Assembly (NCBI GenBank): GCA_044375275.1
Contig: JBILMZ010000184.1
Span: 1-7,078, forward strand
Length of the DNA stretch: 7,078 nucleotides
Origin: SZUA-430 sp044375275
GTDB lineage: Bacteria; Pseudomonadota; Alphaproteobacteria; Micropepsales; Micropepsaceae
Direction of reading: 5' to 3'
Positions 1 to 5,495 of the stretch are shown piece by piece. A program made the translations under genes and the position numbers. A model generated the notes under the pieces. The model saw nothing but the letters and a program-made list of their open reading frames with translations. It had not been told where the DNA came from and ran no database searches. The first letter of the stretch is position 1; the number at the start of each line of letters is the position of its first letter.

Positions 1-552
1 TTCAACAAGGAAAACGTAAAGCTGGGCCAGTTCACATCTACGTACACCGGCCAAACGGCGGCGGATGTAGTGCCCCGTCTCAGTGAGCAAGCGGAGATCA
101 TTTCGAAGCAGGTTCTTGGGTTTCTAAGCTCAGTTGGAGATCCCGGCGTTGCTTCGGCGGCTGCAGGACCGCAGGGAGCGGACAGAATTGAGGTTTCCAT
201 CGGCAGCATCTCCGGGGCGACCGGAGACGGGAGTGTCTCCCTCTCCAGTGCGCTGAAGACGGCGTTGACCGCAAAGGGTGCCAGGGTGACAAAAGGGCCC
301 GCGGCAGTCGGCTGGCGTGTTGAATGTGTTGTCACGATCTCCGCACTCAGTGCGACCGAAGATCGCGTTCAACTGGTCTGGAAGCTGCTGGATCCTGACA
401 GGAAGGAGGCGGGAACGCTCACCCAGGAGAATCCGGTTCCCAAGGGGCGGCTTGGAAAGAAATGGGGAGATGTCGCGTCTTATGCGGCTGAAGCTGCGGC
501 GGACGGAATCTGGCAGATTCTTCAACAGATTCGGACAGGCAAGGACAAGTAA
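1..552 (+). CDS. Conserved hypothetical protein, C-terminal part (5' end outside window)
   Basis: The reading frame is open from base 1 to the TAA at 550-552, giving 183 visible residues. A GTG at 70 could serve as a start, but the frame continues in gene-like fashion to its left, so I read this as the C-terminal part of a longer protein. The last 80 residues carry a pattern I associate with uncharacterised, often lipoprotein-annotated alphaproteobacterial proteins: a W-K-L-L-D-P strand, then G-T-L-T-Q-E-N-P-V-P, then a W-G-D-V-A turn leading into an Ala-rich helix ending A-A-D-G-I. The middle (G-A-D-R-I-E-V to V-E-C-V-V-T-I) looks like alternating beta strands and a helix. No catalytic motif is visible. 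An envelope location is inferred from the resemblance only, because the N-terminus with any signal peptide or lipobox is missing. It lies 65 bases upstream of prs on the same strand. Confidence 0.65.
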   Translation, partial: FNKENVKLGQFTSTYTGQTAADVVPRLSEQAEIISKQVLGFLSSVGDPGVASAAAGPQGADRIEVSIGSISGATGDGSVSLSSALKTALTAKGARVTKGPAAVGWRVECVVTISALSATEDRVQLVWKLLDPDRKEAGTLTQENPVPKGRLGKKWGDVASYAAEAAADGIWQILQQIRTGKDK

Positions 553-558
553 GCCGCG

Positions 559-587
559 TTGCATAGGCGTGGGCTGATTGCTACAAG
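559..587 (+). promoter_or_regulatory. Candidate housekeeping promoter for prs
   Basis: TTGCATA (559-565) is followed after 14 bases by GCTACAAG (580-587). The second element matches the Caulobacter housekeeping -10 consensus GCTANAWC at all but the last base. The -35 keeps only the TTG of TTGACGS, and the 14-base spacing is within the accepted 10-14. Read as E. coli sigma70 boxes it is TTGCAT, 17 bases, TACAAG. It sits entirely between the upstream stop codon and the prs start, where a promoter would be expected. The call rests on pattern matching only. Confidence 0.4.
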
Positions 588-617
588 CGCCGCGCGTCTT
601 GAGGGATCTTGCCCAAA

Positions 618-1550
618 ATGAAACTCCTGTCCGGCAACAGCAACCATCCGCTTGCCACACAAATTGGCGAATATCTCAAGGTACCCCTGACCAAGGCGAT
701 CGTCAGGCGGTTCGCGGACATGGAGGTCTTTGTCGAGATCCAGGAAAATGTGCGCGGCGAAGACGTTTTCGTCATCCAGTCGACGTCGTTTCCGGCCAAT
801 GACCATCTGATGGAGCTGCTGATCTGCATTGACGCGCTGCGTCGTGCGTCAGCCAAGCGCGTTACGGCCGTGATCCCTTACTTTGGCTATGCTCGGCAGG
901 ATCGCAAGCCTGGTCCGCGTACGCCGATTTCCGCCAAGCTGGTCGCCAACATCATCACGCAGGCCGGCGCCGGCCGCGTGCTCACGCTTGACCTGCATGC
1001 CGGGCAGATCCAGGGCTTCTTCGACATTCCGACAGACAACCTGTTCGCGGCACCGATCTTCGAAAATGACATCAAGGCGAATTTCTCCGGAGAGCCGCTT
1101 ATGGTCATCTCGCCTGACGTTGGCGGCGTGGTCCGTGCCCGGGCGCTCGCCCGACGCATAAATGCGGACCTTGCGATCGTGGACAAGCGTCGTGAGCGTG
1201 CCGGTGAGTCAGAGGTCATGAACATCATCGGTGATGTGTCCGGCCGGGTTTGCATCCTGGTGGACGACATCGTCGACAGCGCCGGGACCCTCTGCAACGC
1301 GGCTGAAGCCCTGATGCAGAAGGGAGCCAAGGCGACCTATGCCTATGCCACGCATGGCGTGCTTTCCGGCGGCGCGGTGGCCCGAGTGAGGAATTCGGCC
1401 CTGAAGGCCCTGGTCATCACGGATTCAATCTCGCCCAGCGAGGCCGTCCGTGGCTGCAGCAATATCCGGATCCTCCCCACGGCAGAACTCCTCGGGGAAG
1501 CCATCAAGCGCATCGCCGAAGAGCGCTCGGTGTCCAGTTTGTTCGACTAG
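618..1550 (+). CDS. prs: Ribose-phosphate pyrophosphokinase (PRPP synthetase)
   Basis: This cytosolic enzyme transfers pyrophosphate from ATP to ribose 5-phosphate, making PRPP for purine, pyrimidine, NAD, histidine and tryptophan synthesis. The ATG at 618 gives 310 residues, starting M-K-L-L-S-G-N, the usual length and N-terminus of class I bacterial Prs. A TTG at 609 would add three residues (MPK) and is less likely, although GAGGG at 601-605 lies rather far (12 bases) from the ATG. Visible motifs are the ATP-contacting Y-A-R-Q-D-R-K (91-97), the D-L-H-A-G-Q-I-Q-G-F-F segment (125-135), the catalytic-loop D-K-R-R with K190, and the PRPP-binding V-D-D-I-V-D-S-A-G-T-L (215-225). All key residues are intact and the gene looks functional. 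A candidate promoter lies directly upstream. rplY follows 174 bases downstream, an adjacency common in proteobacteria. Confidence 0.97.
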   Translation: MKLLSGNSNHPLATQIGEYLKVPLTKAIVRRFADMEVFVEIQENVRGEDVFVIQSTSFPANDHLMELLICIDALRRASAKRVTAVIPYFGYARQDRKPGPRTPISAKLVANIITQAGAGRVLTLDLHAGQIQGFFDIPTDNLFAAPIFENDIKANFSGEPLMVISPDVGGVVRARALARRINADLAIVDKRRERAGESEVMNIIGDVSGRVCILVDDIVDSAGTLCNAAEALMQKGAKATYAYATHGVLSGGAVARVRNSALKALVITDSISPSEAVRGCSNIRILPTAELLGEAIKRIAEERSVSSLFD

Positions 1551-1603
1551 CTGGCCCTTATCGCCTTAAATTACGCTTTGTGGTGTGAAATTCCGGCGGT
1601 TAA

Positions 1604-1625
1604 CGGCGGATCTTCCGTTCCGCCG
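1604..1625 (+). repeat. Inverted repeat (7-bp stem) between prs and rplY
   Basis: CGGCGGA (1604-1610) and TCCGCCG (1619-1625) form a perfect 7-bp GC-rich stem with an 8-base loop, 54 bases after the prs stop. Only ATTGAGTTT follows, so there is no proper U-tract and it is at best a weak terminator or an mRNA 3'-end stabiliser for prs. A second CGGCGG just upstream (1594-1599) could compete for the same 3' arm. Its function is not established by the sequence. Confidence 0.35.
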
Positions 1626-1627
1626 CA

Positions 1628-1656
1628 TTGAGTTTGCGTCCCTGTTCGGTTACACC
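1628..1656 (+). promoter_or_regulatory. Candidate promoter for rplY
   Basis: TTGAGTT (1628-1634), 14 bases, then GTTACACC (1649-1656). The -35 matches four of seven positions of TTGACGS. The -10 matches six of eight of GCTANAWC counting the free position. The spacing is the same as in the candidate prs promoter. Transcription would begin near 1663, so the mRNA leader would carry the hairpin at 1693-1710. This is weaker evidence than for prs. Confidence 0.3.
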
Positions 1657-1692
1657 CCGCGCCTCTTTCCGATTGGCGGACAGAACAAGATA

Positions 1693-1710
1693 AGGGGCGG
1701 TGCCGCCCCT
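1693..1710 (+). promoter_or_regulatory. Leader hairpin immediately upstream of the rplY ribosome binding site
   Basis: AGGGGCGG (1693-1700) and CCGCCCCT (1703-1710) are perfectly complementary, separated by TG. In RNA the innermost pair would open to a four-base loop on a seven-pair, almost all G-C stem. It ends one base before the GAAAGGG Shine-Dalgarno (1711-1717), with the rplY ATG at 1725. No U-tract follows, so it is not an ordinary terminator. The position suggests an effect on rplY translation or mRNA stability. Autogenous control of rplY by L25 is described in E. coli, but whether this hairpin does the same job is unproven. Confidence 0.5.
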
Positions 1711-1724
1711 GAAAGGGTTCAGAC

Positions 1725-2480
1725 ATGAGCAAACAAGCAGCTGCAGAACTGGTCGTCCTTCCTGCAAAGACACGTGAAGACACCGGAACAGGTGCAGCCC
1801 GGGCCGTACGTCGCACAGGCGACATTCCTGCGGTCATCTACGGCCAGGGTGGCAAGTCCCGCCACATCCGCATCACCTACCGCGACATGGAAAAGTCATA
1901 TCTCACGGGCCGTTTCACGTCGACGCTTCTGGTCCTCGATCTCGATGGCAAGAAGCTGCGGGTCATTCCGCGCGAAGTCCAACTGGATCCGGTCACGGAC
2001 CGTCCGATCCACGCCGACTTCCAGGAACTCATCCCCGGTTCGCGCATCCGTCTCTTCATTCCGGTCCACTTCAACAACCATGCGGACTCGCCGGGCCTGA
2101 AGCGTGGTGGCGTCCTCAACACCGTTCGCCATGAAATCGAATTCTGGTGCCCGTCCGAGAAGATCCCGCAGTTCATCGAAGTTGACCTGACGGGCATGGA
2201 CATCGGCGACAGCCTCCACATCTCTGCCATCAAGCTGCCAGAGGGTCTTGTGCCCGTCATCCGCACGCGCGACTTCACGGTTGCGACCGTTGCTGCTCCG
2301 TCGGCGTTTGCCGATGCAGAAGCCAAGACTGCAACAGCGGCTGGCGATGCGGCTGCGGCTCCTGCAGCAGCGGGTGCTGCGGCACCGGCGGCGGGTGCAG
2401 CCAAGGCTGGTGCCCCGGCGGCCGCGGCGAAGGCCGCTCCGGCGAAGGCTGCTCCGGCAAAGGCTGCTCCAAAGAAGTAA
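1725..2480 (+). CDS. rplY: Ribosomal protein L25, long (TL5/CTC) form
   Basis: L25 binds 5S rRNA in the central protuberance of the 50S subunit. This is the long form of 251 residues, against about 95 in E. coli. An N-terminal L25 core (about 7-100) carries G-A-A-R-A-V-R-R-T-G-D-I-P-A-V-I-Y-G and L-D-P-V-T-D-R-P-I-H-A-D-F. A TL5-type beta-rich C-terminal domain (about 104-192) carries S-P-G-L-K-R-G-G-V-L and the G-D-S-L-H-I-S turn. From about 198 the protein runs into a low-complexity Ala/Pro/Lys tail ending in three A-K-A-A-P units and K-K, probably disordered and basic. The ATG at 1725 follows GAAAGGG (1711-1717) by seven bases. A leader hairpin precedes the site and a strong terminator follows the gene. 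Long L25 proteins are often named general stress protein CTC, but the ribosomal role is the safer call. Confidence 0.96.
   Translation: MSKQAAAELVVLPAKTREDTGTGAARAVRRTGDIPAVIYGQGGKSRHIRITYRDMEKSYLTGRFTSTLLVLDLDGKKLRVIPREVQLDPVTDRPIHADFQELIPGSRIRLFIPVHFNNHADSPGLKRGGVLNTVRHEIEFWCPSEKIPQFIEVDLTGMDIGDSLHISAIKLPEGLVPVIRTRDFTVATVAAPSAFADAEAKTATAAGDAAAAPAAAGAAAPAAGAAKAGAPAAAAKAAPAKAAPAKAAPKK
2427..2471 (+). repeat. Three tandem 15-base repeats encoding A-K-A-A-P in the L25 tail
   Basis: Three in-frame copies of a GCG-AAG-GCT-GCT-CCG-type unit run from 2427 to 2471, differing only at synonymous third positions. They encode residues 235-249 of L25. The unit length is a multiple of three, so gain or loss of a copy would keep the frame and change only tail length. 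Upstream, 2340-2426 is also Ala/Pro-coding and GC-rich but not a clean repeat. Confidence 0.8.
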
Positions 2481-2507
2481 GCCGCTCGCGGTATTGCGAA
2501 TGTCTGG

Positions 2508-2538
2508 CGGCTGCCAATCACACTTGGCAGCCGTTTTT
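2508..2538 (+). terminator. Rho-independent terminator after rplY
   Basis: CGGCTGCCAA (2508-2517) and TTGGCAGCCG (2524-2533) form a perfect 10-bp stem with the six-base loop TCACAC, followed at once by five Ts (2534-2538). It lies 27 bases after the rplY stop and 27 bases before the pth start. This is the strongest terminator in the window and marks the end of the rplY transcript, possibly with some read-through into pth. Confidence 0.88.
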
Positions 2539-2565
2539 CATTCAGGATGAAGGTGGTGGCACGCC

Positions 2566-3198
2566 ATGTTGCTTATCGTCGGACTTGGAAACCCCGGGGA
2601 TTCCTACCAGCACAACAGGCATAACATCGGGTTCATGGCTGCTGATGCCATCGCCGATGCCCATCGCTTTGGACCTGCCAAATCAAAGTTCCGCGGGCAG
2701 CTTCGCGAGGGGACCCTCAGTGGGCGCAACGGTGTACGGAAGACGCTTGTGCTGAAGCCGATGACGTTCATGAATGAAAGCGGAGTCTCCGTGCAGGATG
2801 CGGTGGCCTTTCACAAGATTGACCTGAACGATGTCTTTGTCATCTATGACGAACTCGATCTTGCCGCCGGCAAGGTTCGCGTGAAACGGGATGGCGGGAA
2901 TGCTGGGCATAATGGGCTGAGGTCCATTTCTGCCCATGCCGGCAATGCCTACTGGCGCGTGCGCCTGGGGATTGGTCATCCGGGTGACAAGGCGCGAGTT
3001 CAAGGACATGTGCTGGGCAATTTCACCAAGGGCGAGCACGACTGGCTTGACCCGTTGCTTGGTGCTGTTGCCGATGCGGCGCCATTCCTGGCTGATCGCG
3101 ACGATGCAGGGTTCATGAACAGGATCGCGCTGCTGACAGCGCCGAAGAAGGATAGTCCGCCCCAGAGGCGTGACAACGAAACAAAGAAGGAAAGCTGA
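2566..3198 (+). CDS. pth: Peptidyl-tRNA hydrolase
   Basis: Pth cleaves the ester bond of peptidyl-tRNAs that drop off the ribosome, freeing tRNA in the cytosol. The 210-residue product begins M-L-L-I-V-G-L-G-N-P-G. Visible active-site and substrate residues are N9, the catalytic H19 (in R-H-N-I-G-F), N70 (in T-F-M-N-E-S-G), D95 (in I-Y-D-E-L-D) and N116 (in G-H-N-G-L), matching N10, H20, N68, D93 and N114 of E. coli Pth. The last 20 or so residues form a charged tail (K-K-D-S-P-P-Q-R-R onward), a modest extension beyond the E. coli protein. The ATG at 2566 is preceded by AAGGTGG (2550-2556). The TGA is one base from the ychF ATG, so the two are almost certainly co-transcribed. A terminator 27 bases upstream leaves little space for a private promoter. 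Confidence 0.97.
   Translation: MLLIVGLGNPGDSYQHNRHNIGFMAADAIADAHRFGPAKSKFRGQLREGTLSGRNGVRKTLVLKPMTFMNESGVSVQDAVAFHKIDLNDVFVIYDELDLAAGKVRVKRDGGNAGHNGLRSISAHAGNAYWRVRLGIGHPGDKARVQGHVLGNFTKGEHDWLDPLLGAVADAAPFLADRDDAGFMNRIALLTAPKKDSPPQRRDNETKKES
3186..3191 (+). promoter_or_regulatory. Ribosome binding site that fixes the ychF start
   Basis: GAAGGA lies eight bases before the ATG at 3200 and within the last codons of pth. An alternative GTG at 3170 in the same frame would add ten residues ahead of the conserved M-G-F-K-C-G-I-V-G and has no comparable site, so 3200 is preferred. Confidence 0.75.
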
Positions 3199-3199
3199 G

Positions 3200-4297
3200 A
3201 TGGGTTTCAAGTGCGGGATCGTCGGGTTGCCCAATGTCGGCAAGTCCACCCTCTTCAATGCGCTGACGCAGACGGCGGCGGCGCAGGCTGCCAACTATCC
3301 GTTCTGCACGATCGAACCCAACGTCGGCGAAGTGGCGGTGCCGGACCTGCGGCTCGATGCGCTGGCCAAGATTTCGAAATCCGCGCAGATCATTCCAACG
3401 CGCCTGACCTTCGTTGACATCGCTGGCCTTGTCCGCGGGGCGTCGAAGGGTGAAGGGCTCGGCAACCAGTTCCTGTCCCACATCCGCGAAGTTGATGCCG
3501 TGGCCTATGTGGTGCGCTGCTTTGATGATGGCGACATCACGCATGTCGAGAACCGCATTGATCCGGTTGCCGACGCGGAGACCGTCGAGACCGAACTGAT
3601 GCTGTCGGACCTCGACAGTCTTGAGCGCCGCCTGCCTGCCGTCGAGAAGAAGGCGAAGCAGGGTGACAAGGAATCAAAGGCGCAGGCGGACGTGATGCAG
3701 GCGGCCCTTGTGATGCTGCGCGAGGGAAAGCCGGCGCGGCTCGTGAAAGTCACGGATGAGCAGCGTCCGGTATTCGAGCAATTGCAGTTGCTGACGTCAA
3801 AGCCCGTGGTTTACGTCGCGAATGTCGATGAAGGCGCGGCCGCAACAGGGAACGCCTATACCAAGCGTGTTGAAGAGCGCGCGAAGTCGGAAGGCGCGGC
3901 GTTTGTCGTGATCTCGGCGAAGATCGAAGCGGAATTGTCCCAGCTCAATGCAGATGAGCGCGTCGATTTTCTCTCAACCCTCGGGCTGGAAGAGCCTGGG
4001 CTGAACAGGCTGATCCGTGCGGGCTATTCACTGCTGCGGCTCATCACTTTCTTCACGGTGGGTCCCAAGGAGGCGCGCGCCTGGACGGTTCATGTGGGGG
4101 CACGCGCACCGCAGGCTGCCGGCGTCATCCACACCGATTTCGAGCGCGGGTTCATCCGGGCGGAAACCATCGCCTACGAAGACTACATCGCCTGCCAAGG
4201 CGAAGCCGGGGCGCGTGACGCAGGAAAGCTCAGGCTGGAAGGTAAAGACTATGTCGTGAAGGACGGGGATGTGATGCATTTCCGTTTCAATACCTGA
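3200..4297 (+). CDS. ychF: Redox-regulated ribosome-associated ATPase YchF (OLA1 family)
   Basis: YchF/OLA1 is a universally conserved Obg-related P-loop ATPase that binds ribosomes and is linked to stress responses and translation. The 365-residue product has the family length. G1 is G-L-P-N-V-G-K-S-T (9-17) and the G2 region is T-I-E-P-N-V-G (37-43). The G3 segment D-I-A-G-L-V (73-78) carries a hydrophobic residue where Ras-like GTPases have the catalytic Gln, which is the HAS-NTPase signature. The G4 position reads N-V-D-E (208-211) rather than N-K-x-D, the change that gives this family ATP preference. A coiled-coil segment lies around 135-175, and a TGS domain (about 281-364) ends in the typical M-H-F-R-F-N. 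One base separates the start from the pth stop (TGA-G-ATG), suggesting translational coupling. No terminator is evident after the gene. Confidence 0.97.
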   Translation: MGFKCGIVGLPNVGKSTLFNALTQTAAAQAANYPFCTIEPNVGEVAVPDLRLDALAKISKSAQIIPTRLTFVDIAGLVRGASKGEGLGNQFLSHIREVDAVAYVVRCFDDGDITHVENRIDPVADAETVETELMLSDLDSLERRLPAVEKKAKQGDKESKAQADVMQAALVMLREGKPARLVKVTDEQRPVFEQLQLLTSKPVVYVANVDEGAAATGNAYTKRVEERAKSEGAAFVVISAKIEAELSQLNADERVDFLSTLGLEEPGLNRLIRAGYSLLRLITFFTVGPKEARAWTVHVGARAPQAAGVIHTDFERGFIRAETIAYEDYIACQGEAGARDAGKLRLEGKDYVVKDGDVMHFRFNT

Positions 4298-4356
4298 TCC
4301 GTTTTGCCGGTGAGGGCTTGCCGGAATTGAATCCCGCCTCCTTGGATGATCATATC

Positions 4357-4369
4357 GGGGGAGGGGAAA
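4357..4369 (+). promoter_or_regulatory. Purine-rich ribosome binding site that fixes the DUF3667 gene start
   Basis: GGGGGAGGGGAAA lies just upstream of the ATG at 4376, with its GGAGG core 11 bases away. The alternative ATG at 4346 is upstream of this element, so using it would place the ribosome binding site inside the coding region. The ATG at 4376 also puts the zinc-ribbon motif at the expected N-terminal position. Confidence 0.6.
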
Positions 4370-4375
4370 TTTCAC

Positions 4376-5374
4376 ATGGCTGTACTACCGTCCTGCGCCA
4401 ATTGCGGTACGGCCCTCACCGGGCCTTACTGTTCCAACTGCGGGCAGAAGAGTTCGGATCTCAATCGCCCGATCTGGTGGATCTTCGGCGAGTTTCTTGA
4501 TGCCGTCTTCAGCTATGACTCCCGGACGTTCCGGACGATCTGGCTGCTGGTGGCGGAGCCCGGTGCCTTTACGCGCAGGTACATTGCGGGCCAGCGGGCA
4601 TCGCTCCTGCCGCCTTTTCGCCTGTTTGTCATCGCGACAGTCGTATTCTTCCTGACGCTTCAGTTTACGGATCTTGCGCTTGTGGCGTTCAAGGTCCGAA
4701 ATACGACGGCGGCCGATGTTCCTGTGACGGTCACCACCACGACCGCTCCGGGAGGCCAGGCTGCGACATCGCGAGTTCGCTCGGGCACGACCGTCGAGAT
4801 GGAGCTGTTCGTACCAGCTTCGTCGCTCAAGCACGTCAAACTCACTGAGCAACAGAAGAAAGACCTGCATACCGGTCCCGTGCAGTTGGAGACGGATGGT
4901 GCGTCGCCCGAGGATGCTGACGCACTCAGGATGATGGAGAAGAGCCTTTCAAAGGTCACACAGGGCTACCAGAAGGCCCTGGAGGACCCGATGAAGCTCA
5001 ATGGGCCGCTGAATGTCTGGCTGCCGCGTTTGATGCTTGTCCTCGTTCCCGTGTTCGCCCTGCTTCTGGGCGTCATGCACTGGTGGCCGCGCGTCTACCT
5101 GATGGAGCATCTTATCTTTTCGCTGCACCTGCATACGGTCGTGTTCTTCGCGATGGCGGTCAGTGCGCTGGTGGCGTCCATCCTGGGTGGCGGTGGCTTC
5201 CTCTGGGCGGTGTGGCTTATCCTGCTCGTCTATGTGTGGATGGCCATGCACCTGGTCTACGCTCGTAGCTGGTGGCTCACGTCCATCAAGTTTGTTGCCG
5301 CCCTGTCGGTCTACTCCATTGTGCTGATGGGCGGCCTGGCGACAGTCTTTGCACTGGCCCTGGCCGAACTCTGA
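4376..5374 (+). CDS. DUF3667-type membrane protein with N-terminal zinc ribbon
   Basis: The 332-residue product is an integral membrane protein of unknown function. The N-terminus has C7-x2-C10-G and, eight residues on, C19-x2-C22-G-Q, a four-Cys zinc-ribbon pattern typical of the DUF3667 family. A conserved-looking amphipathic stretch with Y-D-S-R-T-F-R-T-I-W (47-56) and E-P-G-x-F-T-R-R-Y-I-x-G-Q-R (61-74) leads into the first membrane segment (about 79-97). A soluble loop of about 115 residues follows (98-216), Thr/Val-rich then charged. Four more hydrophobic segments lie at about 217-235, 245-270, 275-297 and 305-330. If the Cys cluster is cytoplasmic, the loop would be periplasmic, an inference from topology. 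It starts 78 bases after ychF on the same strand with no terminator between, so shared transcription is possible. The family assignment rests on the Cys motif and the following conserved stretch. Function is unknown. Confidence 0.85.
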   Translation: MAVLPSCANCGTALTGPYCSNCGQKSSDLNRPIWWIFGEFLDAVFSYDSRTFRTIWLLVAEPGAFTRRYIAGQRASLLPPFRLFVIATVVFFLTLQFTDLALVAFKVRNTTAADVPVTVTTTTAPGGQAATSRVRSGTTVEMELFVPASSLKHVKLTEQQKKDLHTGPVQLETDGASPEDADALRMMEKSLSKVTQGYQKALEDPMKLNGPLNVWLPRLMLVLVPVFALLLGVMHWWPRVYLMEHLIFSLHLHTVVFFAMAVSALVASILGGGGFLWAVWLILLVYVWMAMHLVYARSWWLTSIKFVAALSVYSIVLMGGLATVFALALAEL

Positions 5375-5495
5375 TCCGGGCGACGTTGCGTGGCCCTTGT
5401 GCAACAACGATGGCGCATGAGACTTCACCGCATGTGCTCGGGCGGCTGGTTTGATATGCTGACGGTGGACCAGGCGGTTTTGGGGAACGGCTAGG

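Noticed and set aside
130..660. 176-codon - strand frame opposite the first gene and the prs start
   Set aside because: It overlaps two well-supported + strand coding regions and the candidate prs promoter. Its composition (Arg/Cys/Pro-rich) is typical of an antisense shadow.
1877..2521. 214-codon - strand frame opposite rplY with an Ala-rich start
   Set aside because: The Ala-rich part is the complement of the repetitive L25 tail, and the rest has no recognisable motif. rplY on the + strand is unambiguous.
4304..4332. Possible promoter TTGCCG, 17 bases, TTGAAT, upstream of the DUF3667 gene; also a direct repeat TTGCCGG at 4304 and 4318
   Set aside because: Both boxes are weak matches, neither fits the alphaproteobacterial -10 consensus, and a 7-base direct repeat in GC-rich DNA is not unusual.
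5385..5405. GTTGC/GCAAC inverted repeat after the DUF3667 gene as a terminator
   Set aside because: The stem is only 5 bp with an 11-base loop and no T-run follows.
5455..5460. TATGCT as a -10 box upstream of the TPR-like gene
   Set aside because: No acceptable -35 lies at a suitable distance (the 17-base position reads ATGTGC).
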